NCBI RefSeq assembly: GCF_003369925.1
Contig: NZ_LARY01000002.1
Coordinates: forward strand, 682,001-746,000
DNA: 64,000 bases
From: Listeria kieliensis
Lineage (GTDB): Bacteria; Bacillota; Bacilli; Lactobacillales; Listeriaceae
Direction: 5' to 3'
This document shows positions 19,772-29,983 of the stretch, piece by piece; position 1 is the first letter of the stretch, and each line of letters opens with the position of its first letter. The position numbers and the translations under genes were made by a program. Under the pieces are notes generated by a model that worked only from the letters and a program-made list of their open reading frames with translations, was not told the origin of the DNA and made no database searches.

Positions 19772-22700
19772 CTAGGCTTTGTCAGCGGATTCTTCTTCTT
19801 TTACAGCATTTCCAAGTTTTTTAAGCAGTTCTTTAGTAGTGAAAAGCCATTCTTGTAAGGCTTTATTTTGGATGTTCATCGTGAGTTTTAGCGCCGCACC
19901 GTCCATTCCAACACCAATAGCGCGTCCAAACTCACCTACTACTTCCATCACAACGTCTCCGCGAACTCGCTTCGTTCCTTCATCTGAGTACATCAAGATG
20001 ATTTTCTTGCCTTCTTCTTTTATAACTTCGATTCCATCTAGCAGTGCAAGAATCCGAAGTTCCGTCACACCAAACAAATACTCCACTTCTTCTGGATACT
20101 CACCGAAGCGGTCAATCATATCACTCCGAAGCGTCTCGAGTTCTTCTTCACTTGTCACATTGCGGAATCGTTTATACATTTCAATTTTTTGGCGACTATC
20201 CGTGATGTAGTATTCAGGAATGTAAGCATCAACTTGGATGTCAATTTCAACGGGAGCCACTTCTTCTTTTTCTTCTGATGGCATTCTTTCTTCAATAGCA
20301 TCTTTCAGCATTTGCGAATAAAGATCGAAGCCGACAGAATCAATAAAGCCATGTTGCTGAGCCCCAAGGATATTCCCCGCCCCGCGAATAGACAAGTCAC
20401 GCATTGCAATTTTAAATCCAGAACCAAGCTCTGTAAATTCTTTAATTGCTTGAAGTCGTTTTTCTGCCTCTTCTCGCAAAACTTTATCTTTTTTATACAT
20501 GAAATAAGCATAAGCAATTCGGTTCCAACGCCCAACACGGCCGCGCAATTGATACAGCTGCGATAACCCCATTCGGTCAGCATCCTGTACAAAAAGGGTA
20601 TTCACGTTTGGAATATCCACGCCGGTTTCGATGATCGTCGTTGTAACGAGCACGTCATATTCGCCTTCAAGGAAACTTAAAATAACGGATTCTAGTTCGG
20701 ATTCTGTCATTTGCCCATGAGCAACGCCAACACGTGCATCTGGAACAAGCGCACTGATTTCATCTGCTTTTTTCAAAATCGTTTCGACGCGATTATAAAG
20801 ATAATAAACTTGCCCGTCACGCGCCAGTTCACGTTCAATCGCTTCGCGTACTAAAACGTTATTTTGCTCAGTCACATAAGTTTGAACGGGGAAACGATTG
20901 GCAGGTGGTGTTTCGATCACCGATAAATCGCGCACGCCAATCATCGACATATGAAGTGTTCGTGGAATTGGCGTTGCTGTCAAAGTAAGCACATCAATCT
21001 TAGATCTAATTTGCTTGATTTTTTCTTTATGGGTTACACCAAAACGTTGCTCCTCATCGACAACAAGAAAGCCTAAATCCCGGTACTTAACATCTTTTGA
21101 AAGCAAGCGGTGCGTCCCAACAACAATATCAATTGTCCCACTTGCAAGGCCTTTTATGGTTTCATTTTGTTCTTTTCGCGTTCTGAAACGGCTAAGCAAA
21201 CCAACGTTGATCGGGAAACCTTGAAAACGTTCTTTCATCGTTTCATAATGTTGCTGGGCAAGAATCGTCGTCGGGACTAGGAAAGCAACTTGTTTCCCGT
21301 CCATCATTGCTTTAAAAGCAGCCCGAAGCGCTACTTCCGTTTTCCCATAACCTACGTCCCCAACAAGCAATCGGTCCATTGGGCGAATTCGTTCCATATC
21401 CTTTTTGATTTCTTTGATCGACCGAAGTTGGTCATCCGTTTCTTGATACGGGAAGGAATCTTCAAACTCCCGTTGCATATCACTATCCGGGCTAAAGGCA
21501 AATCCTTGTTCAGCTTCACGCTCCGCATATAACTTGATCAAATCATCCGCAATGTCCTGCACGGATGCTTTTACTTTCGTCTTCACGCGTTTCCATTCGC
21601 TTCCGCCGAGTTTATTGAGTTTCGGCGCTTTTCCTTCTGCCCCAACATACTTTTGCACAAGGTCAAGTTGTTCGACTGGAATAAACAGTTTATCTTCCCC
21701 TTGATAAACAAGTAGCAGATAATCTTTGTGTACGCCGCTGATTTCAAGCGTTTCCATCCCAACGTAACGCGCAATCCCGTGGTTAACGTGAACGACATAG
21801 TCGCCCACTTTAAGTTCTGAATAACTTTGGATTCGTTCTGCATTCGAAAGTTTTTGGCGTTTTTTCGCCTTTTTCACTTGCTTATTAAACAATTCTGTTT
21901 CGCTAATGATCGCAACTTTTGAAAGTGGCAATTCAAAGCCATTTTGGAAACTACCAATCACAAATTGGATGACCCCATATTTCGGGACATCTTCCTCGCG
22001 TTTTAACACAACGCTTTCCATATCATAATCCGCAAGCGTCTGTTGCATTTTTTCCGCACGCTCGAGCGTTGGCGCAAGAATCACAACTGCATAATTATTT
22101 TTGTGCCAGCTCGCCACTTCGGTTTGCAGCACCGACATTTGCCCGTGAAACTGCTGCATTTGTTTATAAACAAAGTTGGTCGTCTTGGAAACTCGGAGAC
22201 TCCCTTGAGTTTTCTGGAACAAAGTTAAATAAATTTTCGGCGAACGATTTTCTTCCATTAAGTCATGAAAGTGGTGCCCGAGCTTCACGTCACGAACAGT
22301 TTCTAACCGACTAAGTGTTTCCGTCTGCCACTCCGCTTCTTCTCGCTCTAAACCCTCGTCTGTTTCTTGGATACGCGCAAATTCATCTAAAACGAGCACC
22401 GCGTTTTCTGCAGCATAATCAAATAGCGACGCCGGATCTGGATAAGCTAAACCAATATATTTAAAAAACAAATCTGGCTTGATGCCAGAACGTAACAATT
22501 CAAGATCCGTTTCAATATTATTTACAAGCGATTCTTTGTCTTCAGGATTTTTCATGTTGACCAGTGTATCCGAAAGCCCTTTTTCCAATCGTTTTACAAT
22601 ATCTGGGAAATAAGCGGCTTCAAGCAAAATTTCCGTTGCAGGTAAAATTTGGAACTCTTCAATTTTATTTTGCGAACGTTGCGTTTCCACATCAAAATAA

Positions 22701-23314
22701 CGCAATGAATCGATTTCTGTATCAAACAATTCAATTCGAATCGGGTATTCCTCTGTAATCGGGTAAACATCAATGATTCCACCACGGACGCTAAACTCTC
22801 CAGGTGTATTGACCATGCCACTCATAGAATATCCCATTGTCACAAGGCTTTCTTTCAGCTGCTCTGGCTCAATTTCTTCTCCTTGAACTAAACGAAGGTT
22901 ATATTTTTCCCAAAGCGAAACGGGCGGAAGTAACTTTCTCAGTCCAGAAACGGGCACAACCACAATTCCAGGTCGCTTCGAAAGCAAGAAATTAAGTGCT
23001 TCAACACGTTGCCCGCGGAGCTCTGGACTAGAAACGCTTAGCTCCGAAGAAATGAGTTCATCGGCTGGATATAAAAATAAACGATCGCTATCCATCAACG
23101 ATAAAAGATCGTCATATAACTTTTGTGCATGGTATAAATTATGTGTAATCAAAAGTACCGGTCGTTTCGTCGCATTCTCGATGACACTTGCAAAAAGCGC
23201 ACGTGCTGACCCTGAAAGTCCCGTAACAAGCTGAGATTCTTTTTTATTTGCAACCGCGCTCACAATGTCGCGGATTTCTTTTTGGTCGTAGATTAGCTGT
23301 TTCAAGCCCTTCAA
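19772..23314 (-). CDS. mfd: Transcription-repair coupling factor Mfd
   Basis: ATP-dependent DNA translocase of about 1180 residues that removes stalled RNA polymerase and recruits UvrA. Order: UvrB-like N-terminal part (VTGLSGSARALFASV, NTPGEFSVRGGIIDVYPI), RNAP-interacting CarD-like domain (KVGDYVVHVNHGIARYVG), helicase motifs GDVGYGKTEVALRAAF, DEEQRF, TATPIPRTLHMSM, QLRGRVGR, and the C-terminal TRCF domain. The open frame reaches 23422, but AAGGAGAGG precedes a TTG at 23314 and homology starts at KGLKQLI, so TTG is preferred. Confidence 0.95.
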   Translation of the reverse strand: MKGLKQLIYDQKEIRDIVSAVANKKESQLVTGLSGSARALFASVIENATKRPVLLITHNLYHAQKLYDDLLSLMDSDRLFLYPADELISSELSVSSPELRGQRVEALNFLLSKRPGIVVVPVSGLRKLLPPVSLWEKYNLRLVQGEEIEPEQLKESLVTMGYSMSGMVNTPGEFSVRGGIIDVYPITEEYPIRIELFDTEIDSLRYFDVETQRSQNKIEEFQILPATEILLEAAYFPDIVKRLEKGLSDTLVNMKNPEDKESLVNNIETDLELLRSGIKPDLFFKYIGLAYPDPASLFDYAAENAVLVLDEFARIQETDEGLEREEAEWQTETLSRLETVRDVKLGHHFHDLMEENRSPKIYLTLFQKTQGSLRVSKTTNFVYKQMQQFHGQMSVLQTEVASWHKNNYAVVILAPTLERAEKMQQTLADYDMESVVLKREEDVPKYGVIQFVIGSFQNGFELPLSKVAIISETELFNKQVKKAKKRQKLSNAERIQSYSELKVGDYVVHVNHGIARYVGMETLEISGVHKDYLLLVYQGEDKLFIPVEQLDLVQKYVGAEGKAPKLNKLGGSEWKRVKTKVKASVQDIADDLIKLYAEREAEQGFAFSPDSDMQREFEDSFPYQETDDQLRSIKEIKKDMERIRPMDRLLVGDVGYGKTEVALRAAFKAMMDGKQVAFLVPTTILAQQHYETMKERFQGFPINVGLLSRFRTRKEQNETIKGLASGTIDIVVGTHRLLSKDVKYRDLGFLVVDEEQRFGVTHKEKIKQIRSKIDVLTLTATPIPRTLHMSMIGVRDLSVIETPPANRFPVQTYVTEQNNVLVREAIERELARDGQVYYLYNRVETILKKADEISALVPDARVGVAHGQMTESELESVILSFLEGEYDVLVTTTIIETGVDIPNVNTLFVQDADRMGLSQLYQLRGRVGRWNRIAYAYFMYKKDKVLREEAEKRLQAIKEFTELGSGFKIAMRDLSIRGAGNILGAQQHGFIDSVGFDLYSQMLKDAIEERMPSEEKEEVAPVEIDIQVDAYIPEYYITDSRQKIEMYKRFRNVTSEEELETLRSDMIDRFGEYPEEVEYLFGVTELRILALLDGIEVIKEEGKKIILMYSDEGTKRVRGDVVMEVVGEFGRAIGVGMDGAALKLTMNIQNKALQEWLFTTKELLKKLGNAVKEEESADKA

Positions 23315-23424
23315 AACGATCCTCTCCTTCAATCCAATCTGGCTTCTTTTTCTGAAAATTCCTTCTTTGTGAAACGAGTAAGGCAGCATGCTAATTGGGC
23401 GTTCAGAAACCCGGCTAAGCATGC

Positions 23425-23979
23425 TTAATTATAACGATTCATAACATCAATAAATGGCAATTTCACAGCATCTTCAATCGCATCCGCACTTTTTTTAATC
23501 GCAGCAATAATTTCTGGCTGTTCAGCTTTGCTAAAGTCTCCTAATACATAGTGAATGATTTCACCGTGCTCTGGGCGATCAATCCCCACGCGTATACGGT
23601 CAAACGTTTGCGACTTCAAATGAGCAATCAGCGAACGCATGCCGTTGTGCCCACCTGCACTTCCTTTTTGCCGCAATCTGATTTTACCAATTGGTAAATC
23701 TAGATCATCATAAACAACAATCAAATCTTCTACTGCGATATTATAATAATCCATAAGTGGGCGTACGCATTCTCCAGATGCGTTCATAAAAGTTAACGGT
23801 TTCACAAGCATAACTTTCTCTCCATTAATAATCGGAGTGCTGATCATTCCGTTAAACTTTGTGCTTTTCCACGGTGTTTGAAAGCGAAAGCTCAGTTCAT
23901 CTACCACCATAAAGCCCGCATTATGCCTTGTTCGTTCATATTTCTTCCCGGGATTACCGAGCCCTACAACCATCTTCAT
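23425..23979 (-). CDS. pth: Peptidyl-tRNA hydrolase
   Basis: Protein of 184 residues. Seen: [21 protein letters not shown] with the catalytic His, [38 protein letters not shown] and [11 protein letters not shown]. It recycles prematurely released peptidyl-tRNA. It sits between ctc and mfd, the conserved Bacillus order (ctc-spoVC-mfd). Confidence 0.97.
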   Translation of the reverse strand: MKMVVGLGNPGKKYERTRHNAGFMVVDELSFRFQTPWKSTKFNGMISTPIINGEKVMLVKPLTFMNASGECVRPLMDYYNIAVEDLIVVYDDLDLPIGKIRLRQKGSAGGHNGMRSLIAHLKSQTFDRIRVGIDRPEHGEIIHYVLGDFSKAEQPEIIAAIKKSADAIEDAVKLPFIDVMNRYN

Positions 23980-24102
23980 TATTATTCTCCCCGCTCAATA
24001 AAACCACTTCATTTCGCGAACTGGTTTTCACTCTGTAATGATTATTTGTTTGATTATAACATGATTCTAGTCGTTTTTAAAGTTTCCGCCATTTCGCAAA
24101 AA

Positions 24103-24130
24103 AAGCGTGATGCCTTATGGCATCACGCTT
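24103..24130 (-). terminator. Terminator after ctc/rplY
   Basis: Perfect 12-bp stem AAGCGTGATGCC/GGCATCACGCTT with a 4-base loop, then T7 on the minus strand, 22 bases after the ctc stop. pth should therefore have a separate promoter or depend on read-through. Confidence 0.9.
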
Positions 24131-24152
24131 TCACGTTTGTTTTTTGGTAATA

Positions 24153-24779
24153 TTATTCAACTGGTTCTTCAGCGGTTCCATGAGCAGCCTCTGGTTCAGG
24201 AGCAGCAGTGTCTGCCTCTGCTTCTTCTTCAACACGTGGTGCTGCAATCGTCAGAATAGCTTCTTCACCATCTGTCATCACTTCATAGTTAGGATTAGCT
24301 TGAAGATCACTAACGGCAAGTGAATCACCAATTTCAAGTTTTGAAATGTCGACTTCAATCGATTCTGGAAGTTTATCTGGAGTCGCTTTCACATTTACTT
24401 CATATAGAATTTGCTGCAATACGCCGCCAGCTTTTACGCCAACAGATTCACCAACGAGGTCAACTCGAACCTCAGCTTCTACTTCTTCGCTCATATTAAC
24501 AGCAAGGAAATCAACGTGAATAACTTCATCTTTAATAGGATCTTTTTGATATTCATGTAGCAGCACATTAAATTTTGAGCCGCCAACATTTACAGCGAAT
24601 ACTGCGTTCTTTCCGTGCTCACGTACCGCTTTGATTAATTCAAGTCCATCAACCGAAACAGGAACGTTTTCAGTTTTATAACCATAAATAATCGCTGGGA
24701 TACGTCCAGATTCACGTACTTCTGTCACTTGTGAATGCGGTTTCGTATCTCTTTTTTGAACTTCTAATGTCGTTGCCAT
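24153..24779 (-). CDS. rplY: 50S ribosomal protein L25 / general stress protein Ctc
   Basis: Protein of 208 residues: N-terminal L25 domain binding 5S rRNA (RESGRIPAIIYGY, VLLHEYQKDPIKDEVIHVDF), TL5-type C-terminal domain (EVRVDLVGESVGVKAGGVLQ) and an acidic tail rich in E, A and P. The frame runs 8 codons further; GGAGTGG before the ATG at 24779 decides the start. In B. subtilis and L. monocytogenes ctc is SigB-dependent, matching the promoter seen upstream. Confidence 0.94.
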   Translation of the reverse strand: MATTLEVQKRDTKPHSQVTEVRESGRIPAIIYGYKTENVPVSVDGLELIKAVREHGKNAVFAVNVGGSKFNVLLHEYQKDPIKDEVIHVDFLAVNMSEEVEAEVRVDLVGESVGVKAGGVLQQILYEVNVKATPDKLPESIEVDISKLEIGDSLAVSDLQANPNYEVMTDGEEAILTIAAPRVEEEAEADTAAPEPEAAHGTAEEPVE

Positions 24780-24827
24780 AAAAAATCCACTCCACTCATT
24801 CAATTTGTATTCTTTAACAACTAAAGT

Positions 24828-24852
24828 TTACCCCACTTGTTTGTTTTTAAAC
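24828..24852 (-). promoter_or_regulatory. SigB-type promoter of ctc
   Basis: GTTT (24852-24849), 15-base spacer, GGGTAA (24833-24828) on the minus strand, matching the GTTT-N13-17-GGGWAW SigB consensus. It lies about 50 bases before the ctc ATG. The rest of the 332-base ctc-ldh gap holds the ldh promoter; nothing else was recognised. Confidence 0.75.
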
Positions 24853-25049
24853 AAAATGTTTATCTTCCCATAATTAATGGTAAACAAAAACTAGTGTGAA
24901 ACTTTGTTATTACGCTTCTATTGTATCGCAATTTTTCGAGCTCTCAAAATTTTTCGCATCATTATTTGGAATGAAAAGGATTACAAACTGTATTATAGCG
25001 CTTACAAAAATTCATTAGTACAAATTTCCAAATTAAGGACGTTCATAGT

Positions 25050-25077
25050 TTCACAAACTGTAATAAAGTGTTATACT
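25050..25077 (+). promoter_or_regulatory. SigA promoter of ldh
   Basis: TTCACA (25050-25055), 16-base spacer, TATACT (25072-25077), then AAGGAGGAAG before the ATG. The -35 overlaps TTTCACAAA, which could be half of a Rex (redox sensor) site, but no full inverted repeat is visible. Confidence 0.6.
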
Positions 25078-25099
25078 GTGTTAGTAAAAAGTTTTCTAA

Positions 25100-26053
<954 letters not shown>

Positions 26054-26064
26054 GTTTTACCCAC

Positions 26065-26098
26065 AAAAAAACAGGCCAAAAATTTTGGTCTGTTTTTT
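26065..26098 (+). terminator. Terminator after ldh, probably bidirectional
   Basis: Stem AAAAAACAGGCCAAAA/TTTTGGTCTGTTTTTT with a T8 run on the plus strand and an A-run on the other side. It sits between the convergent ldh and manO and can serve both. Confidence 0.85.
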
Positions 26099-26108
26099 TT
26101 GTGCTTTT

Positions 26109-26486
26109 TTATTTTTTCTTCTTAAATTTAGACCGAAAAGCTCGTTTAATGACATCAAAAAAGCTTTGCGAAGGGACCATATTAGCCGGATCAACATATA
26201 CTCGAATCGCACGAAGTACTAGTTTTGGTTTCTTAGCTGAAAACGTATATGTTCCATTACGCTTTGTTTTAATCGCAAAGCGTGGAATCCATCTCCCTTT
26301 CAGCATCACTGAAACGATAACTTGGTCCACTTCTTCCCAAGGAATTTGAATGAATTTACGTACATCTCGCGAATTGAAAAATTCAAATCCTTTGTCACCA
26401 ATCATGATTTTCCCGTAATCTGTCAGTCCGGTAAATGCAGTGGCATCCTCCGTTAGGTCGACTTTCGTATTGATCGATTGAACCAA
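26109..26486 (-). CDS. manO: ManO, DUF956 protein of mannose-PTS operons
   Basis: Protein of 125 residues, DUF956 family, with GLTDYGKIMIGDKGFEFFN, FIQIPWEEVDQVIVSVM and GRWIPRFAIKT and a lysine-rich end. DUF956 genes are the fourth gene of EII-Man operons in Listeria and lactic acid bacteria; the product is thought to modulate them but its mechanism is not known. It follows mptD after a hairpin, so its level may depend on read-through. Confidence 0.85.
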   Translation of the reverse strand: MVQSINTKVDLTEDATAFTGLTDYGKIMIGDKGFEFFNSRDVRKFIQIPWEEVDQVIVSVMLKGRWIPRFAIKTKRNGTYTFSAKKPKLVLRAIRVYVDPANMVPSQSFFDVIKRAFRSKFKKKK

Positions 26487-26558
26487 TTAGCCTCGCTCCA
26501 TTTCTCATTACTTATTTCATTTCATTATACGTTTCTTTTTTCAAGAAGCCAATAAAAA

Positions 26559-26588
26559 AGCGGCTGATGCAACGAATCACCAACCGCT
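26559..26588 (-). terminator. Hairpin between mptD and manO
   Basis: Stem AGCGGTTGGTG/CATCAGCCGCT (with G-U pairs) followed by TTTTTT on the minus strand. It probably reduces or blocks transcription from mptACD into manO. Confidence 0.75.
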
Positions 26589-26639
26589 CAAAGCGAGCTT
26601 CTATATTTCTCAAGCAGAACAAACCTGCCAAAAAGTTTC

Positions 26640-27554
26640 TTATAGAAGTCCGATTACGTGTCCTAGGATACCGACAACGAATAGACCGAGGATAATGATG
26701 ATCGGGCTGACTTTCTTTCTAAGCAACCACATACATAAGAATGTAAGAAGTAGCGGAACAAGTCCAGGAATCAAATTATCCAAGTTATCTTGTAAAGTCG
26801 TAACCTTGACTTTCGTAAGCGATAAACCAGCATCTTGCTGTTCGAGGGCTTTTTGAATTCCCGCAGCACCTTTTGGAAGTTTGTCCCAATCAATATACGC
26901 ACCATCATCTAATTTAACTTTAGAGACAACTGGCATAAATTTGATTGAAACCCACCTCTCAACAAGTCCGGCGAGCACGAACATACCGAGTATCGATGCA
27001 CCTTTTGTGATATTTTGCAGCAAACCACCAGAAAGGTCTTCCGTAATTTTAGAACCAGCTTTATAAGCAAATTCTTGCGTATACCACATGAAGCCCCAAC
27101 GGATAATGTTCCATGCAACGAAGAAAATGATTGGTCCGAGGATGTTTCCACTCATAGCAAGCGAAGCTCCTAGCGCACCAAGCATCGGACGAACCGTAAA
27201 CCAGAATACAGGGTCACCAACACCAGCAAGTGGCCCCATCATACCAACTTTAACCCCTTGGATTGCTACATCATCAACTGGAGCACCTTTTGCACGATCT
27301 TCTTCCAGTGCTAGCGTTACCCCAAGAATAGGAGAAGCAATGTATGGGTGAGTATTAAAGAACTCAAGGTGACGTTTTAACGCCGCAGAACGATCTTCTT
27401 TTGATTTATATAATTTTTTGATTGCTGGAATCATCGAGAATGCCCAGCCGCCATTTTGCATACGTTCATAGTTCCAAGATCCTTGGATAAACGTTGAACG
27501 CCAAGCGACTTTCAGGCGATCTCGTTTCGTTAATTCAATTTTTTCTTCTGCCAT
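26640..27554 (-). CDS. mptD: PTS mannose-family EIID
   Basis: Membrane component of 304 residues. Seen: STFIQGSWNYERMQNGGWAF near the N terminus, GPLAGVGDPVFWFTVRPMLG, and hydrophobic segments at the C terminus. With IIC it forms the glucose/mannose channel; homologous IIC/IID pairs are receptors for class IIa bacteriocins. Close in length and start to L. monocytogenes MptD as I recall it (303 residues). Confidence 0.95.
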   Translation of the reverse strand: MAEEKIELTKRDRLKVAWRSTFIQGSWNYERMQNGGWAFSMIPAIKKLYKSKEDRSAALKRHLEFFNTHPYIASPILGVTLALEEDRAKGAPVDDVAIQGVKVGMMGPLAGVGDPVFWFTVRPMLGALGASLAMSGNILGPIIFFVAWNIIRWGFMWYTQEFAYKAGSKITEDLSGGLLQNITKGASILGMFVLAGLVERWVSIKFMPVVSKVKLDDGAYIDWDKLPKGAAGIQKALEQQDAGLSLTKVKVTTLQDNLDNLIPGLVPLLLTFLCMWLLRKKVSPIIIILGLFVVGILGHVIGLL

Positions 27555-27578
27555 TTTCTTTTCCTCCTTTTTTCCAGA

Positions 27579-28388
27579 TTAATAATCGTTTAGTATGTCG
27601 CCGAGCGGATCATTGGAACTGCTTCCGCCGCCTCCGCCGCCATTTGAGCTGCCACCCATTTTGGAAAGTTGTAGATAAATGAGTGCAAGTGCGACACCGA
27701 TTGCTCCTAGCGCGATAAGTGTAAGTTCAGAAATTGCTGCAAGTACGAAACCAAGGATGAAGAATGGCCAAACTTCTTTTGTTGCCATCATGTTAATAAC
27801 AAGTGCATAACCAACGGCTACGACCATGCCCCCACCAATTGCCATACCATCTGTTAACCAAGCTGGCATAGATTCTAGGAACGATTGTACAGTATGTGCT
27901 GGAATGAAAAGAAGTGCTGCAGCAGGAATCGCGATACGCAAACCTTGCATACACACAGCTCCAACGTGAAGCCATTCAATTCTACGAATATTCCCTTTCT
28001 CCGCTGCACCGTCCATCAAGTGAACAATCGGAACAGCTAACGTACGAACGATCATTGTTAAGAAAAGACCTGCTACTGCAAGTGGAATCGCAATAGCGAT
28101 CGCAGAAGGGATCCCGCTAACACCTTGTCCGCCTAATACTAAAATAATTGCTGACGCAACGGACGCAAGTGCCGCATCGGGAGCCACAGCCGCTCCAATG
28201 TTTGCCCAACCAAGCGCGATCATTTGAAGAGTTCCCCCAAGAATGATTCCCGCTGTTAAGTTACCAGTTACTAAACCGATTAACGTACATGCCACAAGCG
28301 GTTGATGGAATTGAAATTCATCCAAAATCCCTTCGATCCCCGCAAGAAAGGCAACAACTATTACTAAAATCATTGATATTATAGTCAT
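27579..28388 (-). CDS. mptC: PTS mannose-family EIIC
   Basis: Membrane protein of 269 residues with several hydrophobic segments; VACTLIGLVTGNLTAGIILG and GWANIGAAVAPDAALASVAS are typical of ManY/IIC. The C terminus is a glycine/serine-rich tail (SSNGGGGGGSSS) ending in DPLGDILNDY, as in other Listeria and lactobacillar IIC proteins. It lies between IIAB and IID with short gaps, one operon. Confidence 0.95.
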   Translation of the reverse strand: MTIISMILVIVVAFLAGIEGILDEFQFHQPLVACTLIGLVTGNLTAGIILGGTLQMIALGWANIGAAVAPDAALASVASAIILVLGGQGVSGIPSAIAIAIPLAVAGLFLTMIVRTLAVPIVHLMDGAAEKGNIRRIEWLHVGAVCMQGLRIAIPAAALLFIPAHTVQSFLESMPAWLTDGMAIGGGMVVAVGYALVINMMATKEVWPFFILGFVLAAISELTLIALGAIGVALALIYLQLSKMGGSSNGGGGGGSSSNDPLGDILNDY

Positions 28389-28421
28389 AATTGACCTCCT
28401 ACTTTTTTATTTGCGTTACTT

Positions 28422-29414
28422 CTATTGTTTTTTCAATTCTGTTTCTGCTTTTTGCAAAAGCTCATCAATATTTCCACGTGAATCATTCGGAACTTTACGC
28501 ACATCGAATTTCACACCTTTTTCTTTCAGTTTCTTGAAAGCTTCGACGTCTTCTTGTCCCATTGAAAGAACTTTACTTACAACGACTTTCCCTACGGAGT
28601 GTGCAAGCGAGCCAACGTTCACTTCTTCAATGTCAACGCCACCTTCGACAACACGCAACACATCTTCTGGATTTTCAAACAACAAGAGCGCTTTTGTGTT
28701 TCCAAAACGTGGGTCTTTCGCGATTTCGATCATTTTACTAATTGGAATAACATTTGCTTTAACACCCGGAGGCGCAGCTTGTTCAATTAGTTTTTTACGA
28801 AGATCATCTTTTGAAACTGCATCTGATACAACGATGATTCGGTTTGGAAGTGTTGATTTTGTCCAAGCCGTTGCAACTTGACCATGAAGCAAACGAGAGT
28901 CAATCCGCGCTAAAACGAATTTGATTTTTCCGTCGCCAACAACTGTTCCAGGCGCAAGCGCTTCTTTTGGTTGTGCATCAGCCGAAGCTTCTCCTGCCGT
29001 TTCTTGTTTCGGTTCAAGTTCTTCCGGTTTGATACGGATACCTTCTTTACCTGTTTCGATAATATGTGCAGCAATTTCTTGCGCTGATTCCATCGTAAAG
29101 CGAGAAGCATAAGCTTCGATCAGCATCGGAAGGTTAAGCCCTGCCACGATTGCCCATTTATCTTTGTGGTCTTCAAATAGGTTATTTGCTTGGTTAAATG
29201 GAGTACCTCCCCAAAGATCAACTAAGAATAGTACTTCATCTTGATTGTCAAAGCTAGAAATGGCTTCTTCCATTTTCGCTCTAACATCATCTGGGCCTTC
29301 ATTCGGCATCAAAGTAATGGCTTTAACATTTTCTTGTTCTCCGAAAATCATAGAACCAGATTGTAAGATCCCTGCAGCAAATTCCCCATGGGTCGCGAGG
29401 ATAATTCCTACCAT
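28422..29414 (-). CDS. mptA: PTS mannose-family EIIAB
   Basis: Cytoplasmic protein of 330 residues with fused domains. IIA: MVGIILATHGEFAAG, with phospho-accepting His9. A linker rich in E, A, P and K lies around 140-165. IIB: KFVLARIDSRLLHGQVATAW with the phospho-His, then the rest of the IIB domain to the C terminus. The frame is open 8 codons further, but AGGAGG sits just before the ATG at 29414. It passes phosphate from HPr to the sugar and in L. monocytogenes also signals to ManR. Confidence 0.95.
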   Translation of the reverse strand: MVGIILATHGEFAAGILQSGSMIFGEQENVKAITLMPNEGPDDVRAKMEEAISSFDNQDEVLFLVDLWGGTPFNQANNLFEDHKDKWAIVAGLNLPMLIEAYASRFTMESAQEIAAHIIETGKEGIRIKPEELEPKQETAGEASADAQPKEALAPGTVVGDGKIKFVLARIDSRLLHGQVATAWTKSTLPNRIIVVSDAVSKDDLRKKLIEQAAPPGVKANVIPISKMIEIAKDPRFGNTKALLLFENPEDVLRVVEGGVDIEEVNVGSLAHSVGKVVVSKVLSMGQEDVEAFKKLKEKGVKFDVRKVPNDSRGNIDELLQKAETELKKQ

Positions 29415-29610
29415 TTTTTTACCTCCTAAAAAGTTCAATTTATTTTCCTAAACAGGCGAGCTAGTTAGTTTCAGATAGCTTCCTGCTCAGAAGACGGCTC
29501 TCCCTTTTTTCACCGCCCCCTTTCAAGTTTTCAAATCCTTCTACTAAAGCTGCGCAATAAAAAGTTTTACCGCTTCCATTTTCACCGCAACTTCGCCTAA
29601 ATAATATATC

Positions 29611-29625
29611 GCAAGTTCCGTGCCA
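29611..29625 (-). promoter_or_regulatory. Sigma-54 (-24/-12) promoter of mptACD
   Basis: Minus strand TGGCAC-N5-TTGC (29625-29611), an exact match to the RpoN consensus, about 185 bases before the mptA start. L. monocytogenes mptACD is also RpoN-dependent and activated by the LevR-type protein ManR; no such activator gene is in this window. Confidence 0.88.
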
Positions 29626-29983
29626 ACTTAGTGTATTGAAAATAGAATCTTGTTCTATAGCCCTTTTCAAATGCTTTTTTAACAAGAAACTGCTAGTGTA
29701 TCATAAACCAATACGTTTCTACTTCATAAAATACAGTGTATTATTTTACAAATTAGCATAGCCCCTCACCATTTTCCTGCCCAAATAGAACTTCCCACTT
29801 TCAAGAGAGCCAATTTGTTTCTTTGTTACTCAAAATGTAACAGGTTACAATCTTTTTTTCTTCGTTTTTAAAGCTTTAAAAAGCATTTCCAAACAAACAG
29901 GCATATACTATGATGTTGCTGTGGCAAAGAAATACTCGAGTATGCCCGTGCGATTCCCAAACTTATTTTTGAGGTGAAAACGA
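29626..29983. promoter_or_regulatory. Shared control region of divergent mpt and agmatine operons
   Basis: Non-coding stretch. AGTGTAT occurs three times on the plus strand (29630, 29695, 29735); the last is inside a perfect inverted repeat AATACAGTGTATT (29730-29742), positioned like an upstream activator site for sigma-54. Nearer to ptcA lie a TATACT/TATGAT -10 region (about 29904-29913) and a perfect palindrome ATACTCGAGTAT (29932-29943), about 40 bases before the ptcA ATG, a candidate operator. Binding proteins are inferred. Confidence 0.5.

Noticed and set aside
29461-29685. 74-codon frame upstream of mptA
   Set aside because: It covers the sigma-54 promoter, lacks a ribosome-binding site and has no recognisable domain.
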